Source: an uncultured Burkholderiales bacterium
GTDB lineage: Bacteria; Pseudomonadota; Gammaproteobacteria; Burkholderiales; Burkholderiaceae_C
Reading direction: 5' to 3'
Length of the DNA: 26,808 nucleotides
Assembly: GCA_943908475.1 (NCBI GenBank)
Contig: CALTTG010000045.1
Span: 1 to 26,808, forward strand
Under the pieces are notes generated by a model that had not been told where the DNA came from, did not search any database, and saw only the letters and a program-made list of their open reading frames with translations. Both the position numbers and the translations under genes were made by a program. Of this stretch, positions 6,527-13,430 are shown in pieces. How positions within the stretch are numbered: position 1 is the first letter of the stretch; each line of letters begins with the position of its first letter.

Positions 6527-7492
6527 ATGCGCGTCTGGTTCAAACGCGTCTTCAACACCAGCGTGGTGGCCACGCTGGGGGTGGCGCTCGTCGTCTGGGC
6601 CACCTGGGAGCCTGACCGCCAATTGGGCAAACTGGTGGCGCGCTGGGCGCCGGCCCCCTCGGCGTTCATCGAACTCGACGGCATGCAAGTGCACATCCGG
6701 GATGTGGGGCCGCGCGATGACCCCGCCCCCATTTTGCTCTTGCATGGCATGGCCTCCAGCCTTCACAGCTGGGAGGTGTGGCAGCAGTCGCTGTCAGAAC
6801 GACGCCGTGTCATCACGGTGGACTTGCCCGGATTCGGCTTGACCGGGCCCAGCCCTCAAGGTGAATACCGCACGGAAGCCTACACACGCTTCACGCTCCG
6901 CCTGCTGGATGCCTTGAACGTCAAGCAAGTCATTTTGGGGGGCAACGCCCTGGGTGGCGAAGTGGCCTGGCAAACCGCGTTGCTGGCGCCCGAGCGGGTG
7001 CAAAGCCTGATCCTGGTCGATGCCGATGGCTACAAGATTTCACCCTTGAGCCAGCCTGTGGCCTTCACCATCGCCGGCGCCAAGACCCTGCGCTGGATCT
7101 CCGAGCGCATCTTGCCGCGCAGCGTCATTGCGTCGAGCGTGCGCAACGTGTTCGGCGACCCCGAAAAGGTCAACGAAGTGCTGATCGACCGCTACTTCGA
7201 GCTCAACCTCCGGGTGGGCAACCGTCGGGCCTTGTTCCAGCGCATGGACCAGCATGAGTACGGTGAGCGGCAGCAAAGCATTCGCCTCATCAAGCAGCCG
7301 GTGCTGGTGCTCTGGGGCGGCAAGGACGGCATGGTGCCGGTGGAGTTTGCCCATCGCTTTTGCGAAGACATTCCCATGTGCACGAAGGTCATCTTCGACA
7401 ACCTGGGGCACTTGCCTCAAGAAGAAGACCCGACCGCCACCCTGGCGCCGGTCAAGGCCTTCCTGCGACTGACGGCTCGGCCAGAGGACTGA
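6527..7492 (+). CDS. Membrane-anchored alpha/beta hydrolase with Ala at the nucleophile position
   Basis: A 321-residue alpha/beta-hydrolase-fold protein. One hydrophobic segment at about residues 8-26 suggests a membrane anchor or uncleaved signal. LLLHGMASSLHSW is the usual oxyanion-side strand and VDLPGFGLTG follows. The nucleophile elbow, normally G-N-S-L-G-G in this group, reads GNALGG with alanine at 141 (codon GCC at 6947-6949). The other triad members look intact: D267 in GGKDGMVP and H295 in NLGHLP. As written it should not be an ordinary serine hydrolase. It may be non-catalytic, use different chemistry, or have decayed. It begins 7 bases after the SDR stop and is the last gene of the cluster; the next gene is convergent, 3 bases away. 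Confidence 0.87.
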   Translation: MRVWFKRVFNTSVVATLGVALVVWATWEPDRQLGKLVARWAPAPSAFIELDGMQVHIRDVGPRDDPAPILLLHGMASSLHSWEVWQQSLSERRRVITVDLPGFGLTGPSPQGEYRTEAYTRFTLRLLDALNVKQVILGGNALGGEVAWQTALLAPERVQSLILVDADGYKISPLSQPVAFTIAGAKTLRWISERILPRSVIASSVRNVFGDPEKVNEVLIDRYFELNLRVGNRRALFQRMDQHEYGERQQSIRLIKQPVLVLWGGKDGMVPVEFAHRFCEDIPMCTKVIFDNLGHLPQEEDPTATLAPVKAFLRLTARPED

Positions 7493-7495
7493 ACC

Positions 7496-8095
7496 TCAGC
7501 CTTGCAGGCGCCAGCGCGCCTGGCGAATGACCGACGCCACCACCTTGTCGAGCAACTGATTCATGGGCTCTCGGATCAGGTCGCCAGCGGCGTCAAAGGC
7601 CTCACCGGCGCTGCCCAGCGCCATCTGCTCGGGCACCACCTGCATGGCAAAGTTGGTGCTGAGGTAGGTTCGCACGATGGGCAGTTGACGAATGCCGCCC
7701 AGCGCCCCCGGCGACGCCGCCAGCAACCCCACCGGCTTGCCCGCGGTGGCACCACTGCCCGCCGGCCATGTGTCGTCGGCCTTGACCACCGACAACCAGT
7801 CGAAGCTGTTGATGAGCAAGGGCGTGGGCAAGGCGTTGTACTCCGGGCTGGCCAGCAACAACCCGTCGTGGGTGGCGAACAATTCGCGCAGGGCCAAGGC
7901 GCCGGCCGGCATGCCTTCTCGGGCGAGGGCATCGTCGTCGTACACCGGCAGGCCCAGCGCGCGCAGGTCCACCGGGGTCACCGATGCCCCTTGGGCCTGG
8001 GCCTTGCGCCCCGCCAGCTGAACCAGCCTTTCATTGAACGAACCCTGGCGGGCACTGCCAGACATCAAGAGCAATCGAGGGGTGCGGGTGGTCAT
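7496..8095 (-). CDS. NADPH-dependent FMN reductase family protein
   Basis: A 199-residue flavodoxin-fold reductase of the FMN_red family (ChrR/YieF and SsuE-like). LLLMSGSARQGSFNERL is the phosphate-binding loop for FMN, and SPEYNALPTPLLINSFDWLS and KPVGLLAASPGALGG are the further conserved family segments. Such enzymes use NAD(P)H to reduce flavin, quinones, chromate or azo compounds; the substrate here is unknown. ATG at 8093-8095 is chosen. An in-frame TTG at 8111-8113 that overlaps the stop of the preceding flavodoxin gene (TTGA) is an alternative and would couple the two genes. It could supply reduced flavin to other enzymes, but a link to the neighbouring monooxygenase cluster is only positional. 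Confidence 0.87.
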   Translation of the reverse strand: MTTRTPRLLLMSGSARQGSFNERLVQLAGRKAQAQGASVTPVDLRALGLPVYDDDALAREGMPAGALALRELFATHDGLLLASPEYNALPTPLLINSFDWLSVVKADDTWPAGSGATAGKPVGLLAASPGALGGIRQLPIVRTYLSTNFAMQVVPEQMALGSAGEAFDAAGDLIREPMNQLLDKVVASVIRQARWRLQG

Positions 8096-8109
8096 GTCTT
8101 GGCGCCCAA

Positions 8110-8667
8110 TCAAGCCGAGAATTTCGAGGCCACCTGGGCCACGCGCTCACCGAAGAGACGCGCGGTTTCCAGGTCGCCCGGCAGCATCTCGGCCGCGCTG
8201 GCGTCAGACGGGGTGGAGGCCATGGCGCCACTGAATGAGGCCACGTAGTTCACGTCATTGCGGGTGGCCGCCTTGCTGTTGCTGGGCATCAAGCCCGTTC
8301 CCACCCAGATCATGCTGTGCTGCATGGCCAGCGTGAACAGGTAGTGAAGGGTCGAGAGCTTGTCGCCGTTCATCGAGGCCGAATTCGTGAAACCCGCCGC
8401 GATCTTGTTCTTCCACGCCTGGGTGTACCAGGGCTTGGAGGTGGCATCGATGAACTTCTTGTACTGCCACGGCACCGAGCCCATGTAGGTCGGGGCGCCA
8501 AAGATGATGGCATCGGCCGCCTGGAGGGTGTCCCATCCGCCTTCAGGCAGGTTGCCTTCGCCATCCACGGCCAACAAGGTGGCGCCGGCGCCTTGTGCGA
8601 CCGACTCGGCCATGCGTTGGGTGTGGCCGTAGCCGCTGAAATAGACAACAACGATCTTCTTGCTCAT
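8110..8667 (-). CDS. Flavodoxin family protein (WrbA-like)
   Basis: A 185-residue protein starting KKIVVVYFSGYGHTQRMAES, the FMN-phosphate loop of the flavodoxin/WrbA fold, followed by FGAPTYMGSVPWQYKKFID and KIAAGFTNSASMNGDK, both typical of WrbA-like NAD(P)H:quinone oxidoreductases. The likely role is two-electron reduction of quinones or electron transfer. A good ribosome site (AAAGGAAAG) precedes the ATG. It is upstream of, and probably cotranscribed with, the FMN-reductase-like gene. Only 32 bases separate its start from that of the divergent rlmJ, so the promoter regions of the two genes overlap. Confidence 0.87.
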   Translation of the reverse strand: MSKKIVVVYFSGYGHTQRMAESVAQGAGATLLAVDGEGNLPEGGWDTLQAADAIIFGAPTYMGSVPWQYKKFIDATSKPWYTQAWKNKIAAGFTNSASMNGDKLSTLHYLFTLAMQHSMIWVGTGLMPSNSKAATRNDVNYVASFSGAMASTPSDASAAEMLPGDLETARLFGERVAQVASKFSA

Positions 8668-8686
8668 GGTCTTTCCTTTCGGGTGG

Positions 8687-8692
8687 TACCCT
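8687..8692 (+). promoter_or_regulatory. Candidate -10 box for rlmJ, leaderless start
   Basis: TACCCT ends 7 bases before the rlmJ ATG at 8700, with no Shine-Dalgarno sequence. It lies within the 32-base gap to the divergent flavodoxin gene. Confidence 0.35.
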
Positions 8693-8699
8693 TGCGGGC

Positions 8700-9554
8700 A
8701 TGTTCAGTTATCGACACGGTTTCCACGCCGGCAATCATGCCGACGTGCTCAAACACACAGTGCTGGTGCAGCTTCTCGAGCACCTCACTCAAAAAGACAA
8801 GGCCTTCTGGGTGATCGACACCCATGCAGGCGGGGGGCTCTACGACCTGGTCACGGGCTACGCCGCCAAAAGCCAGGAAGCCAACACCGGCATCCACACC
8901 CTGTGGGCGCACCGGCAAGATGCCGACTTGCCCTCGGCCTTGTCTGACCTGATCGAGCAGGTCGCCATCTGCAACGAGGGCGACAGCCTTCGCTGGTACC
9001 CGGGCTCGCCCCAGTTGGCCGCGCAAATGCTTCGCCCGGGCGACCACCTGCGCATGTTCGAGCTGCACCCGACGGAAAGTCGGGCGCTGGCCAAACACTT
9101 TTCCGACGTCAAGCGCGGCGTCAGCATCCAGGTGGCCGACGGGTTCGCCAGCCTCAAGGGTTGCATCCCACCGCCCCCGAAGCGTGGCCTGATCCACATC
9201 GATCCGCCCTACGAGATCAAGGACGACTACCGCAAGGTCCTCCACACGCTGCAAGAGGCCATGCTGAAGTTCCCCACCGGGGTCTACGCCATCTGGTACC
9301 CCATGGTGGCCCGACGCGAGTCCGAAATCTTGCCCACCCACCTCAAGAAACTGGTGCCCGGCAAGTGGCTGCACGCCCAGCTTCGCGTCAAGGCCACCGC
9401 CCGAGACGGTGTCGGCTTGCACGGCAGCGGCATGTTCATCGTCAACCCCCCGTGGACGCTGTTCGACACCCTGGCCGAAGCTCTGCCATGGCTGGTCGAG
9501 CACATCGGTCAGGACATGCAGGCGGCCTACGAGCTCGAAGCCGACCTGCAATGA
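8700..9554 (+). CDS. rlmJ: 23S rRNA (adenine-2030-N6)-methyltransferase RlmJ
   Basis: A 284-residue S-adenosylmethionine-dependent methyltransferase that modifies A2030 of 23S rRNA. It begins MFSYRHGFHAGNHADVLKH, the characteristic RlmJ N terminus. Further motifs are IDTHAGGGLYDL (SAM-binding region), WYPGSP, FELHP and the catalytic DPPYE at residues 168-172. Length agrees with the family (about 280). It ends 65 bases before the convergent pirin gene, with a small GC-rich hairpin in between. Confidence 0.95.
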   Translation: MFSYRHGFHAGNHADVLKHTVLVQLLEHLTQKDKAFWVIDTHAGGGLYDLVTGYAAKSQEANTGIHTLWAHRQDADLPSALSDLIEQVAICNEGDSLRWYPGSPQLAAQMLRPGDHLRMFELHPTESRALAKHFSDVKRGVSIQVADGFASLKGCIPPPPKRGLIHIDPPYEIKDDYRKVLHTLQEAMLKFPTGVYAIWYPMVARRESEILPTHLKKLVPGKWLHAQLRVKATARDGVGLHGSGMFIVNPPWTLFDTLAEALPWLVEHIGQDMQAAYELEADLQ

Positions 9555-9608
9555 CCCTGCCACCCGACGTGTTGGTGTCACCCACATGGTGATGCCGATG
9601 CGTTCGAA

Positions 9609-9625
9609 GCCTGAGGGGCTCAGGC
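9609..9625. terminator. Short hairpin between convergent rlmJ and pirin genes
   Basis: GCCTGAG-GGG-CTCAGGC is a perfect 7-bp stem with a 3-base loop, overlapping the pirin stop codon. There is no T-run on either side, so its role as a terminator is uncertain. Confidence 0.3.
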
Positions 9626-10321
9626 GGCCAGGTCAAACCACAGCACCTCGGCACCTTTGCCGTGTGCCAGGCTCACCAGGGACTCGCCTTCGATCTTGAG
9701 GGCGTCGCCCTGCGCCAGTCGCTGCCCCATCACCTCAATCTCGCCCCGAGCCACCTGCACATACACCTTGCGGGTGGGGTCCACGGACACGTCAGCCCGC
9801 TCGTCACCATCGAACAGCCCGGCGTAAATGCTGGCGTCAGCGTGGATCGTCACCGAGCCTTCTGCACCGTCGGGCGAGGCGACCAGGCGCAATCTGCCGC
9901 GCTTGTCTTCGGCCGCAAAGTGCTTTTGTTCGTAGCCCGGCGCGATGCCGTGTTGCGAGGGCTGAATCCAGATCTGCAACAGGTGCACGGGCTCGCGGGC
10001 GCTGGGGTTGACCTCGCTGTGCATGATCCCCGTGCCCGCGCTCATGCGCTGCACATCGCCCGGCAAAATGGTCTCGCCGTTGCCCAGGTTGTCGCGGTGG
10101 GCCAATTGCCCCTCCAGCACGTACGTGACGATCTCCATGTCACGGTGCCCGTGCATGCCAAAGCCGCGCGCCGGGGCCACACGGTCCTCGTTGATCACCC
10201 GCAGGGGACCAAAGCCCATGTGCTTGAGGTCGTGGTAATCGCCAAAGGAAAAACTGTGCTGGGCGTACAGCCAACCATGGTCGGCCTGGCCTCGTTCTTG
10301 AGCGCGTCGAATGGTCCACAT
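9620..10321 (-). CDS. Pirin family protein (YhaK-like bicupin)
   Basis: A 233-residue pirin. The N-terminal cupin has the metal-binding histidines in GFGMHGHRDMEIVTYVLEG and the later SAGTGIMHSEVNPS (His and Glu ligands), followed by LLQIWIQP. Pirins of this kind (E. coli YhaK, YhhW) are small non-haem metal cupins, some with quercetin dioxygenase activity; the natural substrate is mostly unknown. The start at ATG 10319-10321 is fixed by a strong ribosome site (GGAGGAGAG); the longer open frame to 10387 is rejected. It is divergent from a LysR regulator, the same pairing as E. coli yhaK and yhaJ. Confidence 0.93.
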   Translation of the reverse strand: MWTIRRAQERGQADHGWLYAQHSFSFGDYHDLKHMGFGPLRVINEDRVAPARGFGMHGHRDMEIVTYVLEGQLAHRDNLGNGETILPGDVQRMSAGTGIMHSEVNPSAREPVHLLQIWIQPSQHGIAPGYEQKHFAAEDKRGRLRLVASPDGAEGSVTIHADASIYAGLFDGDERADVSVDPTRKVYVQVARGEIEVMGQRLAQGDALKIEGESLVSLAHGKGAEVLWFDLAA

Positions 10322-10438
10322 GGTGCTCTCCTCCGGTCGGTTGACCGCTTGATTGGCCACCCTGCGAAACGGTGGCGGCATGGCCATGACTTTAGAAGCG
10401 CGGGGCCGCGTCGACGTCGCATCAGAGTGATGGCATCA

Positions 10439-10453
10439 TTCGATTTATTTGAA
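10439..10453. promoter_or_regulatory. Candidate LysR-type binding site
   Basis: TTCGATTTATTTGAA contains a T-N11-A core with near-palindromic arms and lies 11 bases upstream of the LysR start, in the 143-base gap to the divergent pirin gene. This AT-rich patch stands out from its GC-rich surroundings. The assignment rests on position and general motif only. Confidence 0.4.
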
Positions 10454-10464
10454 CGGTTATTGCC

Positions 10465-11406
10465 ATGCATGCCCGCCGCCAAGTGCTGACACCCGACGCC
10501 CTGGAAATGATGGACACCATCGAGCGCACGGGCAGTTTTGCGGCCGCAGCGCGTGAGCTGGGCAAAGTGCCCTCGGCCCTGACCTACAGCGTGCGTCAGC
10601 TGGAAGAAGCGCTGGACGTGCTGCTGTTTGACCGACGCTCCCGGCAAGCCCGCCTCACCGCAGCGGGCGAGGAGCTGCTGCGCGAGGGTCGTCACTTGCT
10701 GGCCCAGATCGACGCCGTTGCCAATCGGGTCCAACGGGTGGCCTCCGGCTGGGAAACGCAGCTCACCATCGCGGTCGACGGCATCATCAGTCAGGCTCCA
10801 CTGTTCGACTTGATGGAAGCGTTCTACGCCATGCATCCCCCCACCCGGCTGAAGGTCCGCCACGAGGTGCTGTCGGGCACCTGGGAGGCGTTGGCCAGCG
10901 GGCATGCGGACCTGGCCTTGGGGGTCACGGCGGGCCGAGGCGGCACCGCCGACATCCGCATGGAACCCCTGGGTGAGCTGGCCTTTTCATTCGTCGTGGC
11001 CCCTCATCACCCGCTCGCACAGACGCCAGGGCCCGTGAGCACAGCCGAGTTGATGCAGCACCGCATCGTGGCCGTGGCCGACACCACCCGCACCCTGGAG
11101 AGCCTCACGGTGGGCATCCTGCCGGGGCAAGATGTGTTGACGCTGTCCTCCTTGCGCGACAAACAAGAGGCCTTGAGGCGGGGGCTGGGCTGTGGCTACA
11201 TGCCCCATTACCTGGTGGCATCGGACCTCCAGGCTGGGCGACTGGTGCGCAAGGAGGTCGAGCACCCCGAACGGGTCGTGACCGTGCACCAAGCCTGGCG
11301 GCAGCAAGGCCCCCAGGCGGGCAAGGCACTGAACTGGTGGCTGGAGCACCTGGCACCGCCCACCACCCGGCAGGCGCTGTTGTCCTCGGCCCCGCCCTGC
11401 GCCTGA
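10465..11406 (+). CDS. LysR-family transcriptional regulator
   Basis: A 313-residue LysR protein. The N-terminal winged helix-turn-helix (about residues 8-66) includes TGSFAAAARELGKVPSALTY and LFDRRSRQARLTAAGEELL. The C-terminal co-inducer domain follows from about residue 93 (LTIAVDGIISQAPLFDLM, then DLALGVTAG and GCGYMPHYLV). The adjacent divergent pirin gene is the probable target, as with YhaJ/YhaK in E. coli; the inducer is unknown. The ATG at 10465 is the only suitable start; no clear Shine-Dalgarno sequence precedes it. The gene ends 3 bases before gluQ, so read-through is likely. Confidence 0.92.
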   Translation: MHARRQVLTPDALEMMDTIERTGSFAAAARELGKVPSALTYSVRQLEEALDVLLFDRRSRQARLTAAGEELLREGRHLLAQIDAVANRVQRVASGWETQLTIAVDGIISQAPLFDLMEAFYAMHPPTRLKVRHEVLSGTWEALASGHADLALGVTAGRGGTADIRMEPLGELAFSFVVAPHHPLAQTPGPVSTAELMQHRIVAVADTTRTLESLTVGILPGQDVLTLSSLRDKQEALRRGLGCGYMPHYLVASDLQAGRLVRKEVEHPERVVTVHQAWRQQGPQAGKALNWWLEHLAPPTTRQALLSSAPPCA

Positions 11407-11409
11407 GCC

Positions 11410-12339
11410 ATGGCCAGCCCCTACATCGGGCGTTTTGCCCCCTCGCCCACCGGGCTCTTGCACGCAGGCTCCCTCGTGGCGGCCCTGGCCAGCTGGCTCG
11501 ATGCGCGCGCCCACGGTGGGCAATGGCTGATTCGCATCGAAGACGTCGATCAACCCCGCTGCGTGCCGGGGGCCACCGAACAGATCCTTCAACAACTGGC
11601 CCGATGCGGCCTGCACAGCGACGGCCCCGTGCTGGTGCAGTCTCAACGCCATGAGGCCTATCAGCACGCCCTGGCGCACCTGATCAACCACGGGTGGGCC
11701 TACCCCTGCGCTTGCACCCGCGCCGACATCGCCCGCGAACAGGCCGCGCTGGGCTGGCACAAGCCCCGCCATGGCGACCTGGTGTACCCAGGCACCTGCC
11801 GCCCCTCGCGGGGGGGGCTGCACGGTCGGGCGGGGCGCGCCTGGCGTCTGCAGGTTCCCCAGCCCCACGAATCCGACTCGACGCTGTGGACTTGGCACGA
11901 CCGCCACCAGGGCGCCCAGACCCAGGACCTGGCGCAGGCGGTGGGCGATTTCGTCATCAAGCGGGCCGATGGCTGGTGGGCCTATCAACTGGCGGTGGTG
12001 GTCGACGATGCGGCGCAGGGCATCACCGACATCGTGCGTGGCGAGGACCTGATGGACAACACCCCACGTCAGCAATGGCTGCAACGCTGCCTGGGGGTGC
12101 CCACACCGCGCTACCTGCACACCCCCCTGGTGCTGGGCCCCAACGGCGAAAAGTTGTCCAAGCAAAACGGGGCGCAAGCGCTGGACCTGCAAGACCCCAT
12201 CGGGGCCCTTCGTGGCGCACTGTCTGTGCTGGGGCTGAACACCGCGCACTCAGCGACCTGCTCGCACAGCGTGTCCGATGTCCTCGCGCAGGCCGTCCAA
12301 GCCTGGCGCGACAGCCCCTTCATGCGCCCTGCTCGATGA
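11410..12339 (+). CDS. gluQ: Glutamyl-Q tRNA(Asp) synthetase
   Basis: A 309-residue truncated glutamyl-tRNA synthetase paralogue (YadB/GluQ-RS) that attaches glutamate to queuosine-34 of tRNA(Asp). The class I start GRFAPSPTGLLHAGSL carries the HIGH-type motif, RIEDVDQPR follows, and KLSK at 248-251 is the second signature. A zinc site is suggested by CAC near residue 99 and YPGTC near 125. The anticodon-binding domain of true GluRS is absent, as expected for the family. It starts 3 bases after the LysR stop and overlaps the convergent cupin gene by 20 bases. Confidence 0.93.
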   Translation: MASPYIGRFAPSPTGLLHAGSLVAALASWLDARAHGGQWLIRIEDVDQPRCVPGATEQILQQLARCGLHSDGPVLVQSQRHEAYQHALAHLINHGWAYPCACTRADIAREQAALGWHKPRHGDLVYPGTCRPSRGGLHGRAGRAWRLQVPQPHESDSTLWTWHDRHQGAQTQDLAQAVGDFVIKRADGWWAYQLAVVVDDAAQGITDIVRGEDLMDNTPRQQWLQRCLGVPTPRYLHTPLVLGPNGEKLSKQNGAQALDLQDPIGALRGALSVLGLNTAHSATCSHSVSDVLAQAVQAWRDSPFMRPAR

Positions 12340-12703
12340 CCACAAAGTGCTTGCGCACAGGCGCCAGCACTTCAAATGCCCCCTCAAAGCCAGCCGGAAT
12401 CACCGCACCTTCGCCTGCCCTCACGTCGGTGAAGCCGCCCTGCGAGTCGTGCAAGCGCACATGGCCCTCCAGCACAAAGAAGTACTCGGCTTTGTGGGCA
12501 GGAAACACGATGCGCCAGCGCCCCACCTCGCAGGCCCAGATGCCCACCGAGGTGCCCAGTGGCGCCGATTCGTAGAGCGTCCAGGTCTGACGCAGCGGGT
12601 TGCCATGCTCCAGGCGGTCGGGACGGGGGCGGTCAAACACGGGTTCATGTGCGGGGGCATCCAGGCGCACAATGGAGGGTGGTGACGAGCCTTGCGCTGT
12701 CAT
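12320..12703 (-). CDS. Small cupin-domain protein (EutQ/DUF861-like)
   Basis: A 127-residue single-domain cupin. Conserved features are GIWACEVGRWRIVFP, AEYFFVLEGHVRLHD (first cupin motif) and GEGAVIPAGFEGAFEVL (second motif), a pattern of DUF861/ureidoglycine-type cupins. The role is unknown; such proteins are often small enzymes or ligand-binding proteins. A good ribosome site (GAAGGAG) precedes the ATG at 12701-12703. It is divergent from the two-component operon with 67 bases between starts, and overlaps the end of gluQ by 20 bases. Confidence 0.85.
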   Translation of the reverse strand: MTAQGSSPPSIVRLDAPAHEPVFDRPRPDRLEHGNPLRQTWTLYESAPLGTSVGIWACEVGRWRIVFPAHKAEYFFVLEGHVRLHDSQGGFTDVRAGEGAVIPAGFEGAFEVLAPVRKHFVVIEQGA

Positions 12704-12770
12704 GCGAGAACTCCTTCATTCAGGTCGGCGCGATGCTATCAGCCCATCGCTCGGCCGCGTGAGCCCCACC

Positions 12771-13430
12771 ATGCACCTGCTGCTGCTTGAAGACGACATC
12801 GACCTCGGCCAGGCCGTGGCCGAACACCTCGAAACCCACGGCCATGAGGTCAGCTGGATGAAACTGTGCGCGCAAGCCGACGACTGCATGCGCACCCAGC
12901 CGATCGACATGGCCTTGATGGACCTGCGTTTGCCAGATGGTGATGGCCTGGAGCTGATTCGCCGCTGGCGGGCGCAGGGCGACAAGCGCCCCATGCTGGC
13001 CTTGACGGCTCGCGACCAGATCAGCGATCGCATTGCGGGGCTGCAAGCGGGTGCCGACGACTACCTCGTCAAACCCTTTGACCTCGACGAAATGCTCGCG
13101 CGGGTGGACGCCGTGGCGCGTCGCACGGCCACCCAGGTCGGCAACACCTTGCGCAGCCAGGGCCTGACCATCGATTTCGATCACAAAGTCGCCAAGCTGG
13201 AAGGCCAACTGCTGAGCCTGACGGCCATGGAGTGGTCGCTGCTGACCTGCCTGGCCGACCACCCCGGACAAACCTTGTCCAAAGAAATCATCCGCCAGGC
13301 GCTGTTCCAGCCCGGCAAGCAAGAGGCCGAAAGCAACTCGCTGGAAGTGATCATCAGCCGCCTGCGGCGCAAACTGGGCGCCGACATCATCAGCACCCAC
13401 CGGGGCCTGGGTTACCGCCTTGAGCGCTGA
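12771..13430 (+). CDS. Response regulator, OmpR/PhoB family
   Basis: A 219-residue two-component regulator. In the receiver domain (1-118) the acidic pocket is E7-D8-D9, the phosphorylated aspartate D51 (LMDLRLPDGDG), T79, and K101 (VKPF). The DNA-binding winged helix (about 125-219) contains LTAMEWSLLTCL and VIISRLRRKLG...THRGLGYRL. It resembles QseB/PmrA-type regulators by sequence feel, but the signal is unknown. ATG 12771 is chosen because it begins the receiver domain directly; the open frame from 12600 is an extension antisense to the cupin gene. Its stop overlaps the start of the sensor kinase by 11 bases. Confidence 0.93.
   Translation: MHLLLLEDDIDLGQAVAEHLETHGHEVSWMKLCAQADDCMRTQPIDMALMDLRLPDGDGLELIRRWRAQGDKRPMLALTARDQISDRIAGLQAGADDYLVKPFDLDEMLARVDAVARRTATQVGNTLRSQGLTIDFDHKVAKLEGQLLSLTAMEWSLLTCLADHPGQTLSKEIIRQALFQPGKQEAESNSLEVIISRLRRKLGADIISTHRGLGYRLER

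Noticed and set aside
10987..12249. 420-codon minus-strand frame across LysR and gluQ
   Set aside because: It is a shadow of the gluQ frame (GRFAPSPTG, KLSK); its composition is typical of antisense translation at high GC.
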